From CAYZSU01 sp964480565 (GTDB lineage: Bacteria > UBA10199 > 2-02-FULL-44-16 > JAAZCA01), in contig CAYZSU010000068.1 of assembly GCA_964480565.1 (NCBI GenBank), forward strand, positions 1 to 11,470: a DNA stretch of 11,470 bases, read 5' to 3'. This document shows positions 1 through 6,714 of this stretch, piece by piece. Positions within the stretch are counted from its first letter, which is position 1, and the number at the start of each line of letters is the position of its first letter. The notes below the pieces were generated by a model, which saw only the letters and a program-made list of their open reading frames with translations, did not search any database and was not told the origin of the DNA. The translations under genes were made by a program, and so were the position numbers.

Positions 1-549
1 ACTGCAAGCAATTCAGTTGTTGATTTTCCTGTAAATAGTTGCCCGGCGACAGATTGTTCCGATATTGGAACCTTTTCTTTTTCAAGCAATTTACTCTCTA
101 CGTCTGTTGTTTGGGGAGTAAGTCCCTCGGATTTAGATGCCAATTTATTGAGTAATACAGGAACACATATTAGTTTTACGAATGCAGGTTCTATTACAGA
201 ATCACCTTATATTCAACTTGATACGGATGATACGGATTATTATGGTCCTGAGATCATAACTATGACTGCGGATGTAGCCAATGGAACGTATTGCTATTAT
301 GTGTATCAGTTTTCAGATGAGGGGAATTTATCGACGGCAAGTACGGATGCGATTGGAAATGCCATTACGACATATTCGCGAGTGATCGGAGATGGGGTGG
401 CAAGTACAATTACTGCGTCCGATAATAGTAATGCTTATGATTATTGGCGTGTATTTTCATTTCAAGTGGATAGTGGTCGTATAAAGAGTGGGTCATTTTC
501 AATTCACAATGATTATGTCAGTGATGAACCATTGCATTGTAATTGGTAG
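1..549 (+). CDS. Partial secreted protein, C-terminal YfaP/DUF2135-like domain
   Basis: The frame is open from the first base to a TAG at 547-549, so this is the last 182 residues of a longer gene whose start lies outside the window. The segment contains a VVWGVSPSDLDANL stretch, then LDTDDTDYYGPEIITM, then NGTYCYYVYQFS and YWRVFSFQVDSG. This order (W-x4-P-x-DLD, LD-DDTD-x-GPE, GTY-x-YYV, W-x-VF) is the pattern I associate with YfaP/DUF2135-like beta-sandwich domains found in exported bacterial proteins. Four cysteines (CPATDC near the left end, TYC, and CNW at the end) suggest disulfides and an extracytoplasmic location. The ligand and role are unknown. A TTG at 148 is an internal Leu codon, not the start. 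Secreted domain: fairly sure; function: unassigned. Confidence 0.75.
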   Translation, partial: TASNSVVDFPVNSCPATDCSDIGTFSFSSNLLSTSVVWGVSPSDLDANLLSNTGTHISFTNAGSITESPYIQLDTDDTDYYGPEIITMTADVANGTYCYYVYQFSDEGNLSTASTDAIGNAITTYSRVIGDGVASTITASDNSNAYDYWRVFSFQVDSGRIKSGSFSIHNDYVSDEPLHCNW

Positions 550-637
550 TTTTTTGGATATTTCTACTAAACAGAACGAGTCCTATTTTTTATGCTTAAA
601 AGCAGCCTAATTATTTGAATGTAAAATATGTAATATT

Positions 638-660
638 CGACGTAGACGTTAGACGACGTA
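638..660. repeat. Short direct repeat CGACGTA x2
   Basis: CGACGTA occurs at 638-644 and 654-660, 16 bases apart, with a related GACGTTA between them. These are among the few GC-containing blocks in an otherwise very AT-rich 190-base intergenic region. It could be an operator upstream of the HAD gene or chance; no known regulator site is recognised. Confidence 0.25.
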
Positions 661-701
661 AAATAAATCATCTTATAAATCAAATGATTATAAAAATACA
701 C

Positions 702-731
702 TTGCAAGATATTTAGGTTTTCAATTATAGA
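702..731 (+). promoter_or_regulatory. Possible sigma70-like promoter for the HAD gene
   Basis: TTGCAA at 702-707 is separated by 18 bases from TATAGA at 726-731. Transcription would start only a base or two before the ATG at 740, giving a nearly leaderless mRNA. That agrees with the absence of a clear Shine-Dalgarno sequence there (the bases before the ATG are GATCGGCGCC). The match is moderate and the region is AT-rich, so chance similarity is possible. Confidence 0.3.
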
Positions 732-739
732 TCGGCGCC

Positions 740-1384
740 ATGAACAAAAAAACATTTATATTTGATTTAGATGGAACTGTCGTGAACCCAGGTACAGCAA
801 TTCCTCGCTGTATTAATCATGCATTAAAAAAACAGGGCTTAAAATCCGTCCCCATTGAGCGTTTAAAGCGATATATTGGTTTTGATCTCATGGACATCTT
901 TGCGGAAATAACAGGTCGTAAGGATAAACGATTTTTAAAGCTATGTGTGGAATCCTATCGGGAGCGATTCCATAAAGAGGGTATTGCCGAACATCGACTA
1001 TACCCAGGTATCGTTGGTTTGTTAGAGGTTGTTGCAGAAAAAGGTCGTTTGGTCATTGCATCAAACAAACCAAAGGTATCCAGTGAAATGGTCTTGGATC
1101 ATTTAGGGATTCGTCCGATGTTTACAGAGGTGTATGGAAGCGAACTCAATGGAAAGCGTTCCAATAAAAAAGAACTTATAAAACATGTGCTTACAAAAGA
1201 AAAAGCAGATGCTACATGCGTGATTGGTGATCGTGCTTTGGATATTGAAGCGGCTAAAAGGAATGAATGTAAAAATATTGGTGTGTCCTATGGCTATGGT
1301 ACAAAGGATGAATTGCAAACTGCAGGTGCAGAGTCTATTGCAGAGACGATTGGTGAGCTTCGCCAATGCTTATTGCAGGTGTAG
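740..1384 (+). CDS. HAD-superfamily hydrolase, phosphoglycolate phosphatase-like
   Basis: A 214-residue protein with the full HAD motif set. Motif I is DLDGT (nucleophile D9, acid/base D11), motif II is VIASN near residue 108, a motif III lysine lies in RSNKKE around 143-145, and motif IV is GDRALD (D164, D168). The region between motifs I and II (about 15-85) is helical with YPG at its end, as in C1-cap enzymes of the PGP/Gph and beta-phosphoglucomutase type. Such cytoplasmic enzymes remove phosphate from small phosphometabolites using Mg2+. The exact substrate cannot be read from sequence. It precedes larE by 76 bases on the same strand, so it may be co-transcribed with the lar genes. The ATG at 740 is chosen because homologous proteins start just before the DLDGT strand. 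Family: very sure; substrate: unknown. Confidence 0.9.
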   Translation: MNKKTFIFDLDGTVVNPGTAIPRCINHALKKQGLKSVPIERLKRYIGFDLMDIFAEITGRKDKRFLKLCVESYRERFHKEGIAEHRLYPGIVGLLEVVAEKGRLVIASNKPKVSSEMVLDHLGIRPMFTEVYGSELNGKRSNKKELIKHVLTKEKADATCVIGDRALDIEAAKRNECKNIGVSYGYGTKDELQTAGAESIAETIGELRQCLLQV

Positions 1385-1419
1385 GTATTGTATCAGAGTA
1401 TTTTTGAACAAACCGTCAT

Positions 1420-1440
1420 AATGATTAATTTTAAATCATT
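1420..1440. promoter_or_regulatory. Inverted repeat upstream of larE (possible operator)
   Basis: AATGATT at 1420-1426 and AATCATT at 1434-1440 form a perfect 7-bp inverted repeat around a 7-base AT spacer. It lies 26 bases before the larE start and about 35 bases after the HAD stop. No T-run follows, so it is not a typical terminator. It could bind a dimeric repressor; no known regulator site is recognised. Confidence 0.3.
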
Positions 1441-1466
1441 CCAATAAGTAAGAGAGGGCATTGCTC

Positions 1467-2258
1467 TTGAAAAATATCATTGAACGAATTAAGCGGCGCT
1501 TTCTAGAACTAGAACGCGCCGTTATTGCATTCTCAGGCGGTGTAGATTCAAGTGTGCTTGCCTATTTAGCAAAAGAGGCATTGAAAGAAAATATGATGGC
1601 AGTCACCATTGTTTCTGAGCTAACAAGTGCAAATGAAATGCAAGCGGCACAGTCGTTTTGTGCGCATTATAATATTTCGCATACATTGTTAAATGCGTCT
1701 GTGTTGGATCATGCGCCCATATACCAAAATACAGTTAATCGATGTTATGAGTGTAAAAAATTTATCATAAAAAAACTGTGGGATTTTTCACAGAAAAATA
1801 ATTATGCATGGATTGCAGAAGGTACAAATTCAAATGATTTAGAGGGGCATCGTCCAGGGTTTCAGGCAATAAAAGAGGCCAATTATATGGTGTCTCCATA
1901 TATTGATTTATCTATTGATCAGGATTGCATTTATTCAATAGCAAAAGAAATTGACTTGGTGAATGAAGGGCGGCCCTCCAATGCCTGTTTGGCAACGCGT
2001 ATTGCGTATAATACACCGATTACACAGGATAAATTGATTCAAATAGAGCAGGCTGAAAATATTTTTCATGCACTGGATATTGTGCATGTGCGTGTGCGCG
2101 ATCATGGAAATGTCGCACGGATTGAAGTGCATCCATCGGAATTTGATAGATGCCTATCACTTCGTGAGCATATTACGGATTCATTAAAATCACTCGGTTA
2201 TGACTATATTGCCTTGGATTTGCAGGGATATCGGTTACGAGGAGGAGATGATGAGTGA
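1467..2258 (+). CDS. larE: LarE, ATP-dependent sacrificial sulfur transferase
   Basis: LarE activates pyridinium-3,5-biscarboxylate mononucleotide with ATP and replaces its carboxyl oxygens with sulfur, the second stage of nickel-pincer nucleotide synthesis. The protein (263 residues) has the PP-loop AFSGGVDSS at 22-30, the AEGTNSND motif near 117, and RPSNACLATR with C174, at the place of the conserved LarE cysteine. A CYEC pair (C93, C96) gives three cysteines, as in LarE forms that carry an Fe-S cluster and need not sacrifice their own cysteine; assignment to that subtype is inference. Two TTG starts are possible, 1461 and 1467, because a TAA at 1449 blocks anything earlier. AGAGAGGG at 1451-1458 is better spaced (8 bases) for 1467. 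The stop overlaps the larB start, implying translational coupling. Confidence 0.9.
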   Translation: MKNIIERIKRRFLELERAVIAFSGGVDSSVLAYLAKEALKENMMAVTIVSELTSANEMQAAQSFCAHYNISHTLLNASVLDHAPIYQNTVNRCYECKKFIIKKLWDFSQKNNYAWIAEGTNSNDLEGHRPGFQAIKEANYMVSPYIDLSIDQDCIYSIAKEIDLVNEGRPSNACLATRIAYNTPITQDKLIQIEQAENIFHALDIVHVRVRDHGNVARIEVHPSEFDRCLSLREHITDSLKSLGYDYIALDLQGYRLRGGDDE

Positions 2259-3000
2259 TAATATACGGGCGATTTTGAAGAATCTGATGGAGAAAAAATG
2301 CAGCATGGATGATGCAATCCAAGGTTTGCAAGGGGATGCTTACTTGGATTTTAACATTGCCAAGCATGATATTTCTCGCTCAAAACGTTCTGGTTTTGAT
2401 GAAGTTATTTTTTGTGAAGGTAAAGATGAGTCGCATATTATCGATATTATCTCACAGTTAATCGATAATAAGAAGAATGTTGTGGGTACTCGGGCGAGTG
2501 AACATCTTCTTGAGAAGATTGAGTCTAAGTTCGTGAAAATCAAGGTAAATCCCTTATCAAGGACCTTTCAATTAATACATGATGTAAATCCTAAGCTTAA
2601 CAAACAGCTTGGGATTTGTTGTGCAGGGACAGCGGATATCAGTGTGGCTGAAGAGGCTGCGGATATTGCTGAGTTTTATGGCATAGATGTAAATCGATAT
2701 TATGATATCGGTGTTGCTGGGTTGCATCGTTTACTCGATCAATTGGATAATCTTCGCCAAAATGATTGTTTGATAGTGATTGCAGGCATGGAAGGGGCCT
2801 TGCCCAGCGTTATCGGTGGTTTAGTTGCAATGCCAATTATTGCAGTACCAACCAGCGTGGGCTATGGGTCGCATTTGGGTGGAATTACACCGCTATTCGC
2901 CATGCTTAACACATGTTCAGAAGGAATTACTGTCGTCAATATTGATAATGGTTTTGGTGCGGCATGCGCAGCTAAGCGAATTTTAAGTCATACAGGATAG
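2251..3000 (+). CDS. larB: LarB, NaAD C5-carboxylase/hydrolase for NPN cofactor
   Basis: LarB carboxylates the pyridinium ring of nicotinic acid adenine dinucleotide and cleaves its phosphoanhydride to give the dinicotinic mononucleotide used by LarE. The 249-residue protein shows the family signature throughout: FDEVIFCEGKD (49-59), CAGTADISVAEEA (124-136), AGMEGALPSVIGGL (178-191), VPTSVGYGSHLGG (199-211) and MLNTC...VVNIDNGFGA (218-237). The fold is related to PurE (AIR carboxylase). C222 in MLNTC and E181 in GMEG align with the catalytic Cys and Glu described for Lactobacillus LarB, as I recall it. There are tandem ATGs at 2248 and 2251; GGAGGAG at 2241-2247 is spaced slightly better for 2251. 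The start lies inside larE (8-base overlap). No larC or larA follows; the next unit is B12-related. Confidence 0.93.
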   Translation: MSDNIRAILKNLMEKKCSMDDAIQGLQGDAYLDFNIAKHDISRSKRSGFDEVIFCEGKDESHIIDIISQLIDNKKNVVGTRASEHLLEKIESKFVKIKVNPLSRTFQLIHDVNPKLNKQLGICCAGTADISVAEEAADIAEFYGIDVNRYYDIGVAGLHRLLDQLDNLRQNDCLIVIAGMEGALPSVIGGLVAMPIIAVPTSVGYGSHLGGITPLFAMLNTCSEGITVVNIDNGFGAACAAKRILSHTG

Positions 3001-3028
3001 ACATATACCGATGTTTTCTGCTTTTGTA

Positions 3029-3056
3029 TTGACAATCATTATATACAGCATGTAAG
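3029..3056 (+). promoter_or_regulatory. Promoter of the btuB unit
   Basis: A perfect TTGACA (3029-3034) is followed after 16 bases by TGTAAG (3051-3056, 4 of 6 matches to TATAAT). The predicted start is around 3063, exactly where the 5' strand of riboswitch helix P1 begins, which supports the assignment. Confidence 0.6.
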
Positions 3057-3062
3057 CAGCAT

Positions 3063-3238
3063 ATACACTATGAGGGAAGCAGGTGAGATTCCTGCACGGA
3101 CCCGCCACTGTGTGAAGCAATGCAATATCTGTCGCATAAAGTCACTGTTCATCTCGAACGGGAAGGCAAGGCAGATAGTGATGATAAGCTTCAAGTCAGG
3201 ATACTGAATAGTGTATTCATTTGCTCGAGGATAGGCAC
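3063..3238 (+). promoter_or_regulatory. Cobalamin riboswitch, class I, with expression platform
   Basis: This RNA leader binds adenosylcobalamin-type ligands and lowers expression of the downstream uptake genes when B12 is plentiful. Conserved blocks appear in order: GAGGGAAGC (3072-3080), the GGTGAGATTCC loop (3082-3092) in a GCAGG/CCTGC stem, CGGACCCGCCACTGT (3097-3111), GTCACTG...CGGGAAGGC (3141-3167), and AAGTCAGGATACTG (3193-3206). Supporting pairings are GAAGC 3114-3118 with GCTTC 3188-3192, TATCTG 3126-3131 with CAGATA 3172-3177, and GTTC 3147-3150 with GAAC 3156-3159. Closing helix P1 is ATACACTAT 3063-3071 with ATAGTGTAT 3208-3216. The GTCACTG/GGGAAGGC arm and the TATCTG/CAGATA extension fit class I. 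The platform probably acts on translation: the Shine-Dalgarno GAGG (3227-3230) lies in a loop that can pair with TCTC (3152-3155); no T-run terminator is seen. Confidence 0.93.
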
Positions 3239-5212
3239 ATGCCAGTATTGCATATTTTTTTGATTATTTTTGTGAGTTTGTCAGTTAGCGTGTCGTCGTT
3301 ATCCGCCGAAAAGGATGATGCACGCTCGATTAGCGATATTGGGTCTATTGATATTTCTACGCAGAAAAATAATGAATCCAAGTATGATGCTGCATCATTA
3401 TCCCATATTATTGACGTGGATGAGCTTACGGGGCAACGCAGCTTAGCCAATGCCATATCCCGCATATCCGGTGTCAGGTTGCGTGCGTCGGGTGGGGATA
3501 GTCAGTTATCCACCGTATCCTTGCGTGGGTCGACATCATCGCAGGTCAAGGTGTTACTTGATGGGATTGTCCTTAATTCACCGTTAAATGGTGGTTTTGA
3601 TTGGTCAACCATTCCTATATCCTTGCTCGATCGCATTGAGATTTTGCCAGGGGCCATGTCCTCCCGGTTTGGCAGTGGTGCAATGGGCGGTGTGATTGCA
3701 TTGACGAGTAATGCATTTCAAACGAATCGCAGCGCAACGGCAATATTGAGCCTGGGTTCATTTAAAACAGTCAAAACAGGTATATCATGGTTTGAGCCCA
3801 TAAAGACGGGTAATTTTTTTATCAGCCATCATCATAAATCCACGGGCGGCAATTATTCCTTTCAAACACCTGATGTCCGTATTGGTGGTCGGCCAATAAG
3901 TAGAGGCCAATCATTTACTCGCCTGCATAATTCATCCGTATCAGAGAACTTTATGGTAAAAATGTCTTTTTTTCCACGTTCTCATTGGAAAATATCACTT
4001 TTAAATGATTTTATATGGATGGATCGGGAAAACCCAGGGGCTGAACTGGAGACGACTCAGTTATATCCTGCCAATCCCTTGGCCGCTCAAGAGAGGTTGT
4101 TACAAAATAATATAGTGGCATCCATTAAACGAACAAATATATTTTCCTTACCATTCGCATGGCATATGACGGGTGGATATCGTATTGCGTATAATCGATT
4201 TTCTGATCCCAGCCCAGCCATCGGAAATGAGATTAATAGCCGTTTTTTTACCCATGCGGTTACGATGAATCATCAACTATCACATGATTTTATCGGGGAT
4301 TATATCCATCTGATGAATAATGCGCGATTTAATTATCAGCTGCATATGTCCCATGATGAGCAGGCTTTTGATATCGACTTAGGTACTCAACTTCGTCATC
4401 AATTGGGGGTTGGTATCGATACAACCATTTCTCATCATGAAAATCGCTGGCAATTGATTCCTGCGCTCTATGCTGAATATGCGGATGATCGTGAATGGCA
4501 ACTTAGTGCAAAGTTGGGGGCTGTGGGGCATATTCACCCTGCTGTTGCAATTAAAGCAAATATTGGAAATGCCTATCGCTATCCGACGTTTAATGAACTG
4601 TATTTTCCAGATCAGGGATCAGTTCGTGGAAATCATGAATTATCCGATGAAACGCTATGGTCCTGGGATATGGGATTATATATTACAACAAAATACTGTC
4701 ATGTGTCGGCAGCTTATTTTCAACAATATATTGATAATATGATTGTCTATGTGCCTATCTCTGCGTTTACGATTGCACCGCAAAATACGAGCAATGCGCA
4801 TATTGATGGAGTAGAGCTTAATGCCCGTTTGATTATCGATACATATGCTCAGCTAGATATCAATTATACGCGTTTACGCTCCAAATATACATTAACTCAA
4901 CTTCAGTTGCCTGGCCGTTCCAATCATGATCTGTATATGCATGTTAGCGGCACTGTGGCAGGTGTATCGCCTTATATAGAATGGCGCTATGTAAGTGCCT
5001 TTCCAACTAATACGGGTAATACCGTATGGGTGAGTGGATATCACAATCTATCAATGGGATTAAAATATCAGATAAATGACTATATTTATTTGAGCATGGA
5101 TATCGCTGATGTACTAAATGCACAGCGATATGATCAATTGGGATACCCACTGCCTAGGCGATCGTTTCTTGTAACAGTGGGCAGTGGGTATACGAAAAAA
5201 AATAGATCATGA
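3239..5212 (+). CDS. btuB: BtuB-like TonB-dependent outer-membrane receptor (cobalamin)
   Basis: A 657-residue TonB-dependent receptor that probably imports cobalamin across the outer membrane, since a B12 riboswitch immediately precedes it. It starts with a signal peptide (about 1-23, hydrophobic core LHIFLIIFVSLSV, probable cleavage after SLSA). A possible TonB box, SIDIST, is at 36-41. The plug domain (about 50-165) shows SLANAISRISGVRLR, TVSLRGSTSSQVKVLLDGI and RFGSGAMGGVIAL, all classic. The rest is the 22-strand barrel, with the NAYRYPTFNELYFPD motif of BtuB-type receptors and a closing strand RRSFLVTVGSGY. A six-residue TKKNRS tail follows, so the chain does not end in the usual aromatic residue. 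ATG 3239 is preferred over an in-frame TTG at 3221, because GAGG lies 8 bases before it and the TTG would fall within the riboswitch platform. It is coupled to the lipoprotein gene 19 bases downstream. Confidence 0.9.
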   Translation: MPVLHIFLIIFVSLSVSVSSLSAEKDDARSISDIGSIDISTQKNNESKYDAASLSHIIDVDELTGQRSLANAISRISGVRLRASGGDSQLSTVSLRGSTSSQVKVLLDGIVLNSPLNGGFDWSTIPISLLDRIEILPGAMSSRFGSGAMGGVIALTSNAFQTNRSATAILSLGSFKTVKTGISWFEPIKTGNFFISHHHKSTGGNYSFQTPDVRIGGRPISRGQSFTRLHNSSVSENFMVKMSFFPRSHWKISLLNDFIWMDRENPGAELETTQLYPANPLAAQERLLQNNIVASIKRTNIFSLPFAWHMTGGYRIAYNRFSDPSPAIGNEINSRFFTHAVTMNHQLSHDFIGDYIHLMNNARFNYQLHMSHDEQAFDIDLGTQLRHQLGVGIDTTISHHENRWQLIPALYAEYADDREWQLSAKLGAVGHIHPAVAIKANIGNAYRYPTFNELYFPDQGSVRGNHELSDETLWSWDMGLYITTKYCHVSAAYFQQYIDNMIVYVPISAFTIAPQNTSNAHIDGVELNARLIIDTYAQLDINYTRLRSKYTLTQLQLPGRSNHDLYMHVSGTVAGVSPYIEWRYVSAFPTNTGNTVWVSGYHNLSMGLKYQINDYIYLSMDIADVLNAQRYDQLGYPLPRRSFLVTVGSGYTKKNRS

Positions 5213-5231
5213 TTATTGGGAAGGGGATCGT

Positions 5232-6494
5232 ATGGAATTATTAAAAAATAAAATAAGTGGATGGATAGTGATTATTGTGATGGGCATGCTTTGTGGCATG
5301 GGATGTGGAAAAAATAGCATTATATCGACAGAAGGAGGGGGGGCGGAGCAAAATATATCGAATGCAGATATTTTAGGTACTGCAGAACTTAGCCTGAGTG
5401 CGAGTTATCCGGCGGATTTACAGGTATCCCATATATCTGAATTGGAAAATATTGCATTTGTGCTTCATTCGTCGAATCCATCAGGCATTCTTCCAGTGGA
5501 TATCAGTCAGAATTCCCTTCAATTATCGGATCAATTTCCTGTATTTTTATTGGACAGTCAAAATGGCTACCCCAATGCCATACAGATTGTATCTGCTGAA
5601 CTCGGCTATGTATTAACATCATCACAGCTCATTGCATTTAATCCAACAACTGCGGAGTTAATTGATTTTACGCCATTTCCGATACGACTGTCTATCAGTT
5701 CGGATCAGGATTTGTATTATTCGGACGGGACATTGATGGATACGAACCAGCTGCCTGTGAGCACGCCCACATCCTTGACTGTAGTGGGTAATCGAATTTG
5801 TGTGGGCATGGCTAGCTATACATCCTATGCGCCACCCATTGCAGCACCAGGTGTGGTGCTTGTCTATGAGATGTCAGCGGACAATCGCTTATCATTTAAA
5901 TTTCATACATTGATGAGCGGCTATAACCCTGCATCCTTAACAGCCTATGGTGATGATGAATTGCTTGTTATGAACATTGGTGTTATTGCCATTGAAGATG
6001 GCCAAGCGCGTATGACGACAGCAGTTACACTCGATCATATTGATTTGACAAGTAATGCGATTATGAGTTCCACTGACTTGGGTGATATATCGCCATATGA
6101 TCAGCCCATGGTAGTTGATAATGAGGGTATTGCTTATTTTGGGTCTATTAATGCGGGCAATATTTATGCGGTTGATTTAAATGAGCTGGCTTCTGGTCCA
6201 CTGGTGGTATCCCACAGCATTCATGATGAATCGGATTATATCACGGGGTTATTATTGTCATCTGACAAGCAAACTCTGATTGCATCTAGTTTTAATCGCA
6301 GTCGAGTTTATAAAATAAATGTGTCGGATATGAGCATATCGCAGGAATATTTGCTCAGTGATTTTGCCAATGATGCGACGGGTGCTATTACCGGTGTGGG
6401 ACGTGTGGATATGCATTACACGGAAAACGGCGAACATGTATATGCCTTAACCGGCGATCCAGGTAAAATTTTGCGTGTCACAACGATAGATTGA
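5232..6494 (+). CDS. Probable beta-propeller surface lipoprotein, BtuG-like partner of BtuB
   Basis: A 420-residue exported protein. The N-terminus has basic residues, a hydrophobic core (WIVIIVMGMLCG) and a likely lipidated Cys25 in GMGC, an atypical lipobox because Gly replaces the usual Leu at -3. A Gly/Ser-rich linker follows. I see seven repeat units starting near residues 62, 118, 181, 235, 291, 337 and 388. Each has a strand pair such as GYVLTSSQLIAFNP, NRICVGMASY or GIAYFGSINAGNIYAVDL, with a period of about 50, which is the pattern of a seven-bladed YncE/YVTN-type propeller. It lies 19 bases after btuB within the same B12-controlled unit, so it may capture cobalamin and pass it to the receptor, as BtuG does in Bacteroides; this is inference. 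ATG 5232 has AAGGGG 5 bases upstream; an upstream in-frame GTG at 5184 would overlap btuB and lacks a ribosome site. Confidence 0.78.
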   Translation: MELLKNKISGWIVIIVMGMLCGMGCGKNSIISTEGGGAEQNISNADILGTAELSLSASYPADLQVSHISELENIAFVLHSSNPSGILPVDISQNSLQLSDQFPVFLLDSQNGYPNAIQIVSAELGYVLTSSQLIAFNPTTAELIDFTPFPIRLSISSDQDLYYSDGTLMDTNQLPVSTPTSLTVVGNRICVGMASYTSYAPPIAAPGVVLVYEMSADNRLSFKFHTLMSGYNPASLTAYGDDELLVMNIGVIAIEDGQARMTTAVTLDHIDLTSNAIMSSTDLGDISPYDQPMVVDNEGIAYFGSINAGNIYAVDLNELASGPLVVSHSIHDESDYITGLLLSSDKQTLIASSFNRSRVYKINVSDMSISQEYLLSDFANDATGAITGVGRVDMHYTENGEHVYALTGDPGKILRVTTID

Positions 6495-6518
6495 TAATTT
6501 TTTCCAATACGAACAGTT

Positions 6519-6553
6519 AAAAAGGGCATGAGAATACATAACTCATGCCCTTT
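6519..6553. terminator. Rho-independent terminator, 12-bp stem
   Basis: AAAGGGCATGAG (6521-6532) and CTCATGCCCTTT (6542-6553) form a perfect 12-bp stem with a 9-base loop, 26 bases after the lipoprotein stop. On the + strand only TTT ends the stem. On the - strand the complement of A5 at 6519-6523 gives TTTTT, so it could work in both directions. It closes the btuB-lipoprotein unit. Confidence 0.85.
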
Positions 6554-6643
6554 ATTGTGATTTGCTGGATAATGTCGAAGATGGGCGTTTGAAGGCAACC
6601 CCATTCCCATAAAAAATACACAACTTTTTTAATTCTCAACCGA

Positions 6644-6714
6644 TACTATATTAAGAGACACATCCATCGTATGGTAGCGATGTATGTAAATACATCATCA
6701 AAAGAGACATATCT
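6644..6714 (+). promoter_or_regulatory. Leader of the giant gene: weak -10, hairpins, repeated AAGAGACA
   Basis: TATATT at 6647-6652 is a possible -10 (no convincing -35 is seen). Downstream are CATCG 6665-6669 / CGATG 6678-6682 and a perfect 7-bp hairpin, GATGTAT 6679-6685 / ATACATC 6690-6696, with a 4-base loop. The two share bases and so would be mutually exclusive. AAGAGACA occurs at 6653-6660 and again at 6702-6709, the second copy just before the ATG at 6715 and possibly serving as a weak ribosome site. The role is unknown. Confidence 0.35.

Noticed and set aside
594..603. GCTTAAAAGC hairpin as a terminator for the first gene
   Set aside because: A 4-bp stem with a 2-base loop is too small and no T-run follows.
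664..690. AATCAT / ATGATT inverted repeat
   Set aside because: Only 6 bp with a 12-base AT spacer in very AT-rich DNA; expected by chance.
567..755. 62-codon - strand frame between the first gene and the HAD gene
   Set aside because: Tyr/Ile/Phe-rich translation typical of AT-rich non-coding DNA; it also overlaps the HAD start.
4470..4742. 90-codon + strand frame inside btuB
   Set aside because: It overlaps the well-conserved barrel coding sequence in another frame and has no ribosome site or recognisable product.
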